DNA from: Emticicia sp. 21SJ11W-3
GTDB lineage: Bacteria; Bacteroidota; Bacteroidia; Cytophagales; Spirosomataceae
Direction of reading: 5' to 3'
Length of the DNA stretch: 64,000 bases
Assembly: GCF_024138715.1 (NCBI RefSeq)
Contig: NZ_CP092074.1
Span: 1,984,001 to 2,048,000 of the forward strand
How positions within the stretch are numbered: the stretch's first letter is position 1; each line of letters starts with the position of its first letter. The notes below the pieces were generated by a model. The model did no database searches, was not told the DNA's origin, and saw only the letters and a list, made by a program, of their open reading frames with translations. Shown here piece after piece: positions 1 to 8,404 of the stretch. A program made the translations under genes and the position numbers.

Positions 1-600
1 GGAGAGATTTCTTTTCCTGTTTTTATAAAACCCAGAAAAGGAAGCGGAAGCATAGGAGCTGCAAAAATTAATGACCTTAACGAACTGAAACAAAGGCTTG
101 AAAATGCACAAACCGACTACATTATACAGCCATTGATGACAGGCCTTGACTTGGATGTAGATGTTTATGTTGATTGTATAAGCGGTAAACCTGTTTCTAT
201 ATTTTCAAAGCGAAAAATAGAATCGCGTGCCGGAGGAGCCATCAAAACAGTATCTTTTAATGACATCAATCTGGTTAATTTTGTAAAGAAAGTAATAAGT
301 AAGTTTGAGTTTTACGGGCCCATAGACATAGACTTATTTTATGTAAATGGTCAGTATTATTTGTCTGAAATTAATCCGAGATTCGGCGGGGGTTATCCTC
401 ATGCCTTTGGTGCCGGTGTTGACTTCTTCCGGCTTATTGTTAATAATCTGAACGGCATAGAAAACATTGAGCAGATTGGAAATTATGAAGACGATGTCAT
501 GATGTTGATGTATGAAGATTTCATAATAGAAAAAAAATCAGACTTAATTCAATCGGCCTCTAAAGTACAGCCACTTACTATTGAAATGAATCTGATTTAA
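1..600 (+). CDS. ATP-grasp domain enzyme, C-terminal part (5' end outside window)
   Basis: The reading frame is open from base 1 to the stop at 598-600, so these are the last 199 residues of a gene that starts upstream. An ATP-grasp fold is clear: FIKPRKGSGSIGA is the glycine-rich ATP-binding segment, and SEINPRFGGGYPHAF carries the Glu and Asn that bind Mg-ATP. This arrangement resembles carbamoyl-phosphate-synthase-like and PylC-like ligases, which join a carboxylate to an amine or thiol through an acyl phosphate. The substrate cannot be told because the N-terminal domain is missing. Internal ATG codons such as that at 133 lie inside the ATP-binding domain and are not real starts. Confidence 0.85.
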   Translation, partial: GEISFPVFIKPRKGSGSIGAAKINDLNELKQRLENAQTDYIIQPLMTGLDLDVDVYVDCISGKPVSIFSKRKIESRAGGAIKTVSFNDINLVNFVKKVISKFEFYGPIDIDLFYVNGQYYLSEINPRFGGGYPHAFGAGVDFFRLIVNNLNGIENIEQIGNYEDDVMMLMYEDFIIEKKSDLIQSASKVQPLTIEMNLI

Positions 601-687
601 ATAAGTATGTTGCTTGTTGGCAGACGAGACGCCATATCAGGCCACAATTTAAAAAAGAGTTAGGTATTCATTAGAAGCACAAAAGCT

Positions 688-2205
688 ATGAAGATTCTAT
701 TGACAAGAAGACGTACTAATGATGGTAATTATGTGTCTGATGTAAAAGCGGCAGATGAGTACACCATCGCAAACGAGCCGATTGCCTCAATAGATCTCAT
801 GGAGCGCGCTGCACGTGCATTTGTGAATTTCTTTGAAAGCAAATATGCGGTTTCTTATAAAAAAATTGTGGTTTTATGCGGGCTGGGTGATAATGGTGGA
901 GATGGCCTGGCAATTGCCAGAATGCTCTATCATTCAGGTTATGACGTAGAGGTTTTTGTAATGGATTATTCTGAACGAAAGTCTGATAACTTTAAAATAA
1001 ATCTTGGCAGGCTTGTTAATAAAATTGATGCCCGGCTATGCAAGACAGATGTCGACTTGCCGGTCATTAATCCTGATTATTTATATATTGATGCTTTACT
1101 AGGGGCCGGGCTTTCAAGGCCTCTTGAAGGGATACTTAAAACACTGGTAAGCAGTCTTAATACAAGTGGCGCAGAGCTGGTTTCAGTTGATATTCCGTCA
1201 GGTTTATTTGCTGATTCACCCAACGGGTCTGATGATGTAATTGTAATGGCAAACCAAACCATTACTTTTCAGACGCCCAAACTTGCTTTTTTTCTTCCTC
1301 AAAATGCTGCTTACGTGGGCGATTGGTGGGTGGTTGATATAGGCTTGCATGACGGATTTATCAGTCAGTTTGATTCCGGATATGAATACACTGATGCCCG
1401 AATGGCCAGGCAATTAATAAAACCAAGAAATAAATTCTCTAATAAAGGTAATTTTGGCCATGCTTTAATGATTGCCGGCAGTTATGGTATGATTGGCGCC
1501 GCCGTTCTATCTACCCGGGCCTGTCTTCGTTCGGGCGTTGGTAAAATAAGCGTGTACACCCCGGCTTGCGGGTATGCAATTCTTCAGTCCTCAGTGCCGG
1601 AAGCCATGTGCCTGCCTACCGGCAATCAGAAAGAACTGGAAGATATGCCACCCCTAGACAATTATCAGGCTATTGGTGTCGGTTGTGGTATTGGTACAAA
1701 TCACGGTACTGCCAGCATGATTGAGGCCATCCTGAAAAATGTTAAAGTGCCTTTAGTTATTGATGCCGATGCATTGAATATCATTGCTGCCGATAACCAT
1801 CAATTAAGCCTGATACCAGCAGGTGCTGTGTTGACACCCCATCCGAAGGAATTTCAGAGATTAATTGGTAAAACTTGGGCAAATGACTACGAAAAACTTG
1901 AGCTTCTGGCAGCTTTTGCCGTAAAGCGCCAGTGCATAGTTTGTCTCAAAGGTGCATTTACCGCAATTGCCTCGCCGGATGGTAAAATTTATTTTAACTC
2001 AACAGGTAATGCCGGAATGGCAAAAGGAGGCAGCGGCGATGTACTGACCGGTATGATTCTGGCCCTGCTGGCACAGGGCTATGCCCCAATAAATGCTGCT
2101 TTACTGGGCGTATATGAACACGGGTTAGCCGGTGACAGAGCCGCTCAGCTTAAAGGTACTACTGCCATGATAGCATCAGATATCATTGAAAATATCAGTT
2201 TCTGA
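688..2205 (+). CDS. nnr: Bifunctional NAD(P)H-hydrate epimerase / ADP-dependent NAD(P)HX dehydratase
   Basis: Repairs hydrated NADH and NADPH in the cytoplasm. Residues 20-220 form the YjeF_N epimerase domain (AADEYTIANEPIAS, then GLGDNGGDG for nucleotide binding); residues 235-505 form the ribokinase-like dehydratase domain, with DADALN, LTPHPKEF and the anion-hole motif AKGGSGDVLTG. The 505-residue length is normal for the fused enzyme. The N-terminus is slightly odd: usually a Met-Lys-Ile-Leu start is followed within about ten residues by the ADxYTI motif, but here about 14 extra polar residues (LTRRRTNDGNYVSD) intervene. A GTG at 733 would remove them but leaves a very short lead-in, so ATG 688 is kept. 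Confidence 0.93.
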   Translation: MKILLTRRRTNDGNYVSDVKAADEYTIANEPIASIDLMERAARAFVNFFESKYAVSYKKIVVLCGLGDNGGDGLAIARMLYHSGYDVEVFVMDYSERKSDNFKINLGRLVNKIDARLCKTDVDLPVINPDYLYIDALLGAGLSRPLEGILKTLVSSLNTSGAELVSVDIPSGLFADSPNGSDDVIVMANQTITFQTPKLAFFLPQNAAYVGDWWVVDIGLHDGFISQFDSGYEYTDARMARQLIKPRNKFSNKGNFGHALMIAGSYGMIGAAVLSTRACLRSGVGKISVYTPACGYAILQSSVPEAMCLPTGNQKELEDMPPLDNYQAIGVGCGIGTNHGTASMIEAILKNVKVPLVIDADALNIIAADNHQLSLIPAGAVLTPHPKEFQRLIGKTWANDYEKLELLAAFAVKRQCIVCLKGAFTAIASPDGKIYFNSTGNAGMAKGGSGDVLTGMILALLAQGYAPINAALLGVYEHGLAGDRAAQLKGTTAMIASDIIENISF

Positions 2206-2240
2206 TTATTTCCAGGTTTTCTTCAATAACCCTGAACCTT

Positions 2241-3503
2241 CTAGGGCGTTACAATTACAAACTCTACTCGTCGGTTTTGCTTTCTTGCCTCCTCAGTGCT
2301 GTTGTCTGTAATGGGTTTTGTATCGCCGTATCCTTTAAACTGAATGCGCTTACCCGCAATTCCTTTCTGAACCAGATACTCACGTACATTAAAAGCCCTC
2401 TGTAAAGATAAGCGTTTGTTCTGCGCTGGGTCTCCTACATTATCAGTATGGCCTTCAATCACGATGGTCATGGTTGGGCTATTCTTCATCATTTTTAGTA
2501 AGCCATCTAACTGCTCATACGATTGGTCTAACAAGCCAGACTCACCGGTATTAAAATATACTTTATCAAGCCTGAATTTGTTTTCTTCTACCTTAACCGG
2601 AGCAGACTCTTCTTTTGCTGGTTCTTTTTTGGGGGCAGCAATTGCCGGAGCTTCAGCGGGCTTGGTTTCAGCTTGTGGCGGTATTGCTTTTGGTTCAACT
2701 TTTTCAGGCGTTTTTGGCGGAACAGGATTCAGATAAATATCCTGGGTAAACTGCTGACCTTTCCTGAGTTTAGATAAATCAATACTGGTTTCTGCCGTTT
2801 CATACCCGGCAGCGGTTGCTGTAAAAGTGTATGCATCAGGCTTTAACGAGAAAGAGAAACCTTCGTTCAGTTTCACTATCTTGAATCCGGTTTTTTTCGT
2901 ATCCTTGTCTACTTTATAGGTTACTTTACCACTAATTGTTTTTTGTGTTCTGGAATCAATTAATTTGCCTCTGATGGTAAGTATTACGTCAGGGTTTGTT
3001 GAGCGAGTTGCATTTTTTGGAGGATTTTTGATGTGTACACCGTTAAAATTCCAGAAAAGCAATTTTTGTCCGGGCAGGTTTTTACCCTCAACAAGATTAA
3101 ACACTTCTAAACCCGGGTCAAGCCTTTCAAAATAAACACTGAATTTATATACTTCGCCCGGATAAACCCGCTGCTCACTTTGTTCATCAGACAATTCCAC
3201 TATTCCCACTGATTTTATGTATCTGAAATACTTTCCGTTCGCGCTCAGATAACTATCAGGATTAAAAGAAATAGTTGTGTAGGTCTTTTGTTCCTGATTA
3301 GGTAGCGGAAAACTGTAGAGGCGGTTTTTGCGCTTGCTTAATTGGTATCTGAAATGAATAATAGTATATTCACCACGTAATTCAACTTTAGTGATATCCG
3401 TTTCGTCACTGCTTTGGTCATCAATTCTGGGAAATTCAGTAACAATCTGACCATAGCTTTCTACAGCCAGGAGTAGGAGGAGTAGCAGATAAATTTTTTT
3501 CAT
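2241..3503 (-). CDS. OmpA-family cell-envelope protein
   Basis: Exported protein of 420 residues. An N-terminal signal peptide (KKIYLLLLLLLAVESYGQ) is followed by an unassigned beta-rich region, a carboxypeptidase-regulatory-like or PEGA-like segment (about 170-255), a Pro/Ala/Lys/Glu-rich linker (about 260-310) and a C-terminal OmpA domain (about 312-420). That domain has IVIEGHTDNVG, NKRLSLQRA and RIQFKGYGDTKP, and ends in NRRVEFVI, the pattern that binds meso-diaminopimelate of peptidoglycan. It probably ties the outer membrane to the wall. It converges with nnr. A TATTTTTG box (3506-3513) lies unusually close to the start codon, which would give almost no leader if it is used. Confidence 0.88.
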   Translation of the reverse strand: MKKIYLLLLLLLAVESYGQIVTEFPRIDDQSSDETDITKVELRGEYTIIHFRYQLSKRKNRLYSFPLPNQEQKTYTTISFNPDSYLSANGKYFRYIKSVGIVELSDEQSEQRVYPGEVYKFSVYFERLDPGLEVFNLVEGKNLPGQKLLFWNFNGVHIKNPPKNATRSTNPDVILTIRGKLIDSRTQKTISGKVTYKVDKDTKKTGFKIVKLNEGFSFSLKPDAYTFTATAAGYETAETSIDLSKLRKGQQFTQDIYLNPVPPKTPEKVEPKAIPPQAETKPAEAPAIAAPKKEPAKEESAPVKVEENKFRLDKVYFNTGESGLLDQSYEQLDGLLKMMKNSPTMTIVIEGHTDNVGDPAQNKRLSLQRAFNVREYLVQKGIAGKRIQFKGYGDTKPITDNSTEEARKQNRRVEFVIVTP

Positions 3504-3637
3504 AGCAAAAATATTTGTTGCACCGATGGTAACGTCAAGGTTGTGTTTTTCATTTTTATCACAACGTTAATATTTGTTAAAATAGTAAAATACCGGCTAT
3601 GAAACAAGGTTGAAGCACAGAATAATTAATTTGTAAA

Positions 3638-4144
3638 ATGAAACATCTGAAAGACCTGCTTTTATTGGGCGACCCCCGTTTATATGAAGTTTGCGAACCC
3701 GTTAAACAGGAAGAATTGCCTTTTGTGCATGAATGGGTGAAAGATTTGCACCAGGTAATGGAAGAAATACGGGCAAAGTATCAGTTTGGCAGGGGCATTG
3801 CTGCCCCGCAATTGGGTATAATGAAACGACTGATATACATTAACATAGACCGCCCTGTTGTAATCATTAATCCCGAATTTGAGAACCTTAGCCTGGATAT
3901 GTTTGAACTCTGGGACGATTGCATGAGTTTTCCGAATCTGCTCGTTAAAGTGAAACGTCATCAGTCGCTTGTGGTAAAATACAGAAATGAAAACTGGCAG
4001 GAACAGCGTTGGCAGGTAGAAGGGGCAATCTCTGAATTGCTGCAGCACGAATATGACCACCTCAATGGCATATTGTGTACCATGTGTGCCATTGACACCC
4101 AGTCATTCAGATGGCGGCCAACACCTCCAACCGCCTACCAATAG
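3638..4144 (+). CDS. Peptide deformylase-like protein
   Basis: 168 residues with the three deformylase motifs: GRGIAAPQLG (motif 1), WDDCMSFP in place of the usual EGCLSxP (motif 2), and QHEYDHLNG (motif 3). The metal ligands (the motif 2 Cys and both motif 3 His) and the catalytic Glu are present. The Glu-Gly before the cysteine has become Asp-Asp, so the protein is a divergent paralogue rather than the main Def enzyme. Activity on N-formylmethionine is possible but unproven. The gene stands alone between the divergent ompA-like gene and a small lipoprotein gene. Confidence 0.8.
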   Translation: MKHLKDLLLLGDPRLYEVCEPVKQEELPFVHEWVKDLHQVMEEIRAKYQFGRGIAAPQLGIMKRLIYINIDRPVVIINPEFENLSLDMFELWDDCMSFPNLLVKVKRHQSLVVKYRNENWQEQRWQVEGAISELLQHEYDHLNGILCTMCAIDTQSFRWRPTPPTAYQ

Positions 4145-4196
4145 GCTGGCACGCTTTTTTAATCAGTTTCAATAAATTCACTAAACTTTAAAAATC

Positions 4197-4373
4197 ATGA
4201 AACTGATTAATTATCTATTGGCCATTTGTGTTGTTTTGGGTATATCTTCTTGCGATGCTATTGTTGGTATTTTTGAAGCGGGCTTCAATACCGGCGTTAT
4301 TATTGTACTGATTGTAATTGTGCTGATAATAGCCGGTTTGTTTAAAATGTTTGGTGGAAGCAAGAAACAATAA
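4197..4373 (+). CDS. Small lipoprotein with one membrane segment
   Basis: A 58-residue protein starting at ATG 4197. A short signal sequence ends in a lipobox (LGISSC), so Cys19 would be lipidated. It is followed by DAIVGIFEAGFNTG, one strongly hydrophobic stretch (about residues 34-49) and a basic Gly/Lys tail. Very short lipoproteins of this layout are common in Bacteroidota and are sometimes misnamed phosphatidate cytidylyltransferase; they lack any catalytic domain. Function unknown. It lies 52 bp after the deformylase-like gene on the same strand and may be co-transcribed with it. Confidence 0.7.
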   Translation: MKLINYLLAICVVLGISSCDAIVGIFEAGFNTGVIIVLIVIVLIIAGLFKMFGGSKKQ

Positions 4374-4416
4374 TTTGGTTTGAACTGACCTTTACTGATA
4401 AACTGCTGCAAACTGG

Positions 4417-5313
4417 CTATTGATCAACAGGATTCAGATTTTGCAATAACACCAGCCAGGCCTCCTTTACTTTGTTTAGGCTTAATAGTCTTTGAGCTTC
4501 ATGGTGAAGAAAATCAGTAAGAGCAGCGATGTCTCCGGCGGCCGCTTCAAAAAACTTTTGAATAGCCGGTGTCTGACGGTAGGCCTCTATTTCTTCCGGC
4601 AATGGTAAAACTTCTGTATTACCAAGTTGCCCCAGATGGTTACCGGTAAGTATTTTTGAAAGTCTGATTTGCTCAGGTATGGCGTCATAACCGATTCCGA
4701 TTTTGGTATTGGGCTTTTCAACCTCAAACAGGGCGGGTTCATTCACACGCGCATACCAATCGGCACCCAGGCGTGCAACCCAATCGGTTTTACGTTGATC
4801 AATTCGTCCGTTTTCGCCGATAATGTTATCAGCGAAATGAGCCATGATAATCTGGCAGATAAACAGGTTCATGGTGCCAATTTCACGTACTTCAAGCACC
4901 TTGCACTCAAACTGAGCCGGTGACTCCTTTACTCTTGGCGGCCTTATGAGTAGTGAAGGTTCTGGCGTAAAGCCTGATTTAATAAACTCGTTTATACCTT
5001 TAGGATACTCAACACTAGACAACGACATCTGTTGAACCATGCTGTTATCTACCATATTTATTACCACCTCGTGCACTTCGCTGATATTGAGTGCTGTATC
5101 TTTTTTAGAATTGTCTCTGCTTCGGTTATTGGGGGCAAATACAAGTAAAGGTGGATTAATGCCCATGATATTGAAGAAACTGAACGGGCTAAGGTTTACA
5201 TTGCCGGCATTATCTATACTGCTTACCAATGCAATAGGGCGCGGCGCAACAGTGCCGGTCAGATAACTGTAAAATATTCTGGGTTCTAAATCCAGTGGGT
5301 TAATAGTAAGCAT
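4417..5313 (-). CDS. Flavin reductase-like (DIM6/NTAB-type) FMN-binding protein
   Basis: 298 residues. The first 200 form a flavin reductase-like split-barrel: PRPIALVSSIDNAGNVNLSPFSFFNIM and PPLLVFAPNNRS are the conserved FMN-binding segments. The last 70 residues are an extra helical tail. Such proteins reduce or carry FMN, often for a partner oxygenase; the partner is not known here. It is the last gene of the marR-fahA-antiporter unit, 13 bp after the antiporter, and homologues often sit in aromatic amino-acid degradation clusters, so a link to tyrosine catabolism is likely but inferred. Confidence 0.85.
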   Translation of the reverse strand: MLTINPLDLEPRIFYSYLTGTVAPRPIALVSSIDNAGNVNLSPFSFFNIMGINPPLLVFAPNNRSRDNSKKDTALNISEVHEVVINMVDNSMVQQMSLSSVEYPKGINEFIKSGFTPEPSLLIRPPRVKESPAQFECKVLEVREIGTMNLFICQIIMAHFADNIIGENGRIDQRKTDWVARLGADWYARVNEPALFEVEKPNTKIGIGYDAIPEQIRLSKILTGNHLGQLGNTEVLPLPEEIEAYRQTPAIQKFFEAAAGDIAALTDFLHHEAQRLLSLNKVKEAWLVLLQNLNPVDQ

Positions 5314-5326
5314 TAATCAGTAATTA

Positions 5327-6502
5327 TTATTGGTTTGTTGAAAGGTTTCTGGTTTTTATCATCCCAAACATCATGGCAAGGGCTGTAAGAAAAATTACCT
5401 GGGTTAATAATCCTTTATTTACCTCAAGTATCTGGTGTGAGTCTGGTATGGCCAGAAAAAGTAAAATAGTAATAAGTCCTCTGGGGGCAATGAATAACAG
5501 CGGGTCAGATTTAACCTTAAGTAATCTGAAAATCAGATAGCGCCCCCCAAATATAAATACAAGAATAACCAGGGCATTTACAAAATCTCTTGCGCTCAGA
5601 ACCGCTTTCAGATTGGTGTAATAGCCGAACATAATAAAAAAGAATGACCTGATTACAAACGTAACTTCGGCTATCAGGTGTTCAAAAGAATGCACCTCTT
5701 TTTTAATGGTTTCGCTGTTTATCCATTTCTTCATAAAGTCAAACTTAATCAGGTTTACATTATTCAGAAACAAACCAAACATAAGAACCAACACCAAAGA
5801 GGGCAGGTGATAAATTTTGGCAATTACATAAAACAGAATCAGGATGGTAATAATGGGTATATACTTGATGTGGTGATTCAGCTTGCTTATCATGCTTCCG
5901 AGCGCCAGACTGGCTACAATTGAAAGCGCAACTATAATGACGATGTCAAATAAAAAAGAGGTAAAGGTTGCCACCCCGAATGTATTGTGCAGAACCAGAA
6001 AGTTAAAAAAAATGATGCCAAGAATATCAGAAATAGAACTTTCATAGATGACAAATTCGCGGCTTTCGGCATCAAGATTTTTTACACTGGGTATGGCAAT
6101 GGCACTGCTGATGATTCCCAGAGGAATTGCGTTAATCAGGCAGGTAAGAAAAGGCTTATGAATAAGAAAATATAGCCCTGTGGCCAGCATAAGGCTAAAA
6201 AGCGCCAGGCCAATAAAAGCGCTCTTCACTGTCGATACAAAAAGGGTTCTCTTCTGAGCAGTGATTTCAAGCTCCAGCGAGCCCTCCAGTACAATAAGAA
6301 TCAGGCCTATTGTACCTACCACTGGCAGATATGGCTCAAGATTAGGTATTTTTAGACCCAGATAAGTGGTTATTATCTGCGATATGATTCCTACCGAGAG
6401 TAAAAGGATAACACCCGGAATTTTTGTGTTTTTTGCCGATATATCAAAGATATACGCAATGAGAATCAGCGCACAAATGATAAGAATTATAGTATTTGTC
6501 AT
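5327..6502 (-). CDS. Monovalent cation:proton antiporter (CPA family)
   Basis: Inner-membrane transporter of 391 residues with about 11-12 hydrophobic segments from residue 4 to the end. The family is shown by KIPGVILLLSVGI, the GTIGLILIVLEGSLELE segment (TM3-like, with the Glu-Gly-Ser/Leu motif of NhaP-like exchangers) and a late SDPLLFIAPRGLITILLF segment typical of Na+(K+)/H+ antiporters. It lacks the long cytoplasmic TrkA-type regulatory tail. It sits between fahA and the flavin reductase gene on the same strand, with short gaps on both sides. Its place in a tyrosine degradation operon suggests help with pH or ion balance while organic acids are consumed; that is inference. Confidence 0.87.
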   Translation of the reverse strand: MTNTIILIICALILIAYIFDISAKNTKIPGVILLLSVGIISQIITTYLGLKIPNLEPYLPVVGTIGLILIVLEGSLELEITAQKRTLFVSTVKSAFIGLALFSLMLATGLYFLIHKPFLTCLINAIPLGIISSAIAIPSVKNLDAESREFVIYESSISDILGIIFFNFLVLHNTFGVATFTSFLFDIVIIVALSIVASLALGSMISKLNHHIKYIPIITILILFYVIAKIYHLPSLVLVLMFGLFLNNVNLIKFDFMKKWINSETIKKEVHSFEHLIAEVTFVIRSFFFIMFGYYTNLKAVLSARDFVNALVILVFIFGGRYLIFRLLKVKSDPLLFIAPRGLITILLFLAIPDSHQILEVNKGLLTQVIFLTALAMMFGMIKTRNLSTNQ

Positions 6503-6552
6503 GAAGTTGCGGTATCTGGCGTTTAGATTCAGGGCGGTAAATTACAAAAAAA

Positions 6553-7779
6553 TCAATTGGCTGCAAGTATTTTACCGCTCACTTCACCAAATCCCACCCG
6601 CAGCCCATCTTTTTGGCTAAACCCTTTTATGGTCAACACATCACCGTCTTCAAGAAAGGTTCTCTGTTGGTTATAGTCTAATTTAATGGGTTGCCTGCCT
6701 CCGTAGGTTAGTTCCAGCATAGAGCCGCAACTATTGGGTGTCGGCCCGCTGATAGTGCCTGATGCCAATAAGTCACCAACTTTTAAATTACAGCCATTTA
6801 TAGTATGATGTGCTATTTGTTGTGCCAGATTCCAGTACATATACCTGTAATTAGTACTTGAAATTCTATATGTGTTCTGGTTGGGGGTTTGTAAAGCTAC
6901 CTCCAGCTCTATATCAAAATTACGGTTACCATCAAATTGCAGGTATTCTAAGGGTTGAGGGTTTTGCAGTGGGGTGTTTACCCTGAAATCCTCAAGCGCT
7001 TCAAGTGTTACAACCCATGGCGACATGGAAGACGCAAAGTTTTTACCAAGAAATGGCCCCAGCGGCTGGTATTCCCATCGCTGGATATCACGTGCTGACC
7101 AGTCATTAAAAAGTACCAGACCAAAAACATAATTTTCGGACTTTGCGGTGCTAATGCTTTCTCCTAAGTCAGAATTTCTACCAATAATTGCTCCAATTTC
7201 CACTTCAAAATCCAGTTCTTGGGTAGGCGAAAAAATAGGTAAACGGCTATTGGCTGGAATTATTTGCCCTTTGGGCCTGATTATGGGTGTGCCGGATACC
7301 ACAATTGAGCTTGCTCGGCCATGGTAGGCAATGGGCAGGTGCTTCCAGTTGGCAACCAGTGGGTTATCCGGCCTGAACAGCTTGCCTACATTAGTGGCGT
7401 GTTCAAGACTTGAATAGAAGTCGGTATAATCGCCCACCCGCACAGGTAGATGCATTTTTATGGATGCAACCGGATGAAAAATCTGATTAAAATGCGTTTT
7501 GAGTGGAGATTTCGGTTTTATGAGCCATTCTTGCAGTTGTAGCCTTATTGCACCCGTTTTCTTTTTGCCTAAACCAATAAAAGTATTGAGGTACGTCTGA
7601 TTAAAAACATGACGGGGGATTTCGAGCAGACCAAGCCGGCGCATTTGCTCCAGGTCTATTACATAATCTCCTATGCGCACACCCACGCGTGGTGCATTTT
7701 TGCCTGTACTAAATATACCAAAAGGAAGATTATGAATTGAGAAGTCTGTGTCTGTTGCTATATCTAACCAGGAATTCAT
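6553..7779 (-). CDS. fahA: Fumarylacetoacetase
   Basis: Final step of tyrosine degradation: cleaves fumarylacetoacetate to fumarate and acetoacetate in the cytoplasm. 408 residues, the normal length. The N-terminal SH3-like domain (GIFSTGKNAPRVGVRIGD) precedes the FAH catalytic domain, with YTDFYSSLEHATNVG, the HGRASSIV segment, metal-binding ELDFEVEIG and NDWSARDIQRWEYQPLGPF. It is 26 bp downstream of marR, so probably under its control. The maleylacetoacetate isomerase needed between HmgA and this enzyme is not in the window. Confidence 0.97.
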   Translation of the reverse strand: MNSWLDIATDTDFSIHNLPFGIFSTGKNAPRVGVRIGDYVIDLEQMRRLGLLEIPRHVFNQTYLNTFIGLGKKKTGAIRLQLQEWLIKPKSPLKTHFNQIFHPVASIKMHLPVRVGDYTDFYSSLEHATNVGKLFRPDNPLVANWKHLPIAYHGRASSIVVSGTPIIRPKGQIIPANSRLPIFSPTQELDFEVEIGAIIGRNSDLGESISTAKSENYVFGLVLFNDWSARDIQRWEYQPLGPFLGKNFASSMSPWVVTLEALEDFRVNTPLQNPQPLEYLQFDGNRNFDIELEVALQTPNQNTYRISSTNYRYMYWNLAQQIAHHTINGCNLKVGDLLASGTISGPTPNSCGSMLELTYGGRQPIKLDYNQQRTFLEDGDVLTIKGFSQKDGLRVGFGEVSGKILAAN

Positions 7780-7805
7780 GTTGATTTTTTTAGGCCTGTA
7801 CCTAC

Positions 7806-8237
7806 CTAACTGACATTTTTATGAATAGTGTTCATGATTCTTACCAGTTCATCATAATCTGCATTAGTCAGCCCGTCCCAGGATTTCCGTCTGATTTCTC
7901 CTATCACCTCCAAAGCAAGTGCGTGCAGTTTTTCACCCTCTTCGGTCAGGTATATATTAAATTTTCTTCTGTCTTCGTCTGCCATCTGGCGTCTCACTAG
8001 CTTTTTCTCTACCAGTAAATCCAAAATTCTGGTTACAGTAGGGGCATCTTTGGCGGTATCTACAGCCAGGTCGTTCTGGCTGATGCCCGGCTTAGGCATA
8101 ATGTGGTCAAGCACTACCCATTGGTCAACCGTTAGGTCTATGCCGTTATCGGTAAGGCCTTTTTGCATAAAGCTGCGGATGCGCTTAATGGTAGTGTCAA
8201 TTTTAAAAAAGTATGAGCGTTGGTCAGAGTGTGTCAT
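7806..8237 (-). CDS. MarR-family transcriptional regulator of the tyrosine cluster
   Basis: 143 residues with a central winged helix: a recognition segment (ISQNDLAVDTAKDAPTVTRILDLLVEKKLVRRQ) followed by the wing, with the MarR signature DRRKFNIYLTEEG. It binds DNA as a dimer; MarR proteins of this kind usually respond to an aromatic ligand. It heads the marR-fahA-antiporter-flavin reductase unit and lies just downstream of hmgA-hppD-phhA, so it is the natural regulator of both. Palindromes with a shared CAA-TTA-TTG core upstream of marR (8392-8404) and hmgA (11458-11474) are candidate binding sites. Whether it represses or activates is not visible. Confidence 0.92.
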   Translation of the reverse strand: MTHSDQRSYFFKIDTTIKRIRSFMQKGLTDNGIDLTVDQWVVLDHIMPKPGISQNDLAVDTAKDAPTVTRILDLLVEKKLVRRQMADEDRRKFNIYLTEEGEKLHALALEVIGEIRRKSWDGLTNADYDELVRIMNTIHKNVS

Positions 8238-8374
8238 TTTTTATATAGTTCTTCCTTTTGTGCATTGAGCAGCTAAATACGCTGTTCTTTTGATTACCTC
8301 CGGTTTGGGCAAAATTGAACCAAACTTTAAAAAGAATATGCTGCAATAATCTTTTTTGGCTATAATATGTTTTA

Positions 8375-8382
8375 CAAAAGTA
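8375..8382 (-). promoter_or_regulatory. Candidate -7 box for marR-fahA unit
   Basis: Read on the minus strand this is TACTTTTG, matching the Bacteroidota -7 consensus TAnnTTTG, about 140 bp before the marR start. No TTTG or TTG at the expected distance is clear, so support is partial. The palindrome at 8392-8404 lies just upstream of it. Confidence 0.35.
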
Positions 8383-8391
8383 GGAAAAAGC

Positions 8392-8404
8392 GTCAATTAT
8401 TGAC
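8392..8404. promoter_or_regulatory. Candidate MarR operator upstream of marR
   Basis: GTCAATTATTGAC is a perfect palindrome with arms GTCAA/TTGAC around TTA. Its core CAATTATTG is identical to the core of the palindrome before hmgA. It overlaps the phhA stop codon and lies between a second, partial copy (AATAATTGTTG, 8410-8420) and the putative -7 box of marR. The assignment to the MarR protein is inference. Confidence 0.4.

Noticed and set aside
3506-3513. TATTTTTG as the promoter of the OmpA-family gene
   Set aside because: It is only 3 bp from the start codon and the spacing to an upstream TTG is 22 bp; left as a note and not annotated.
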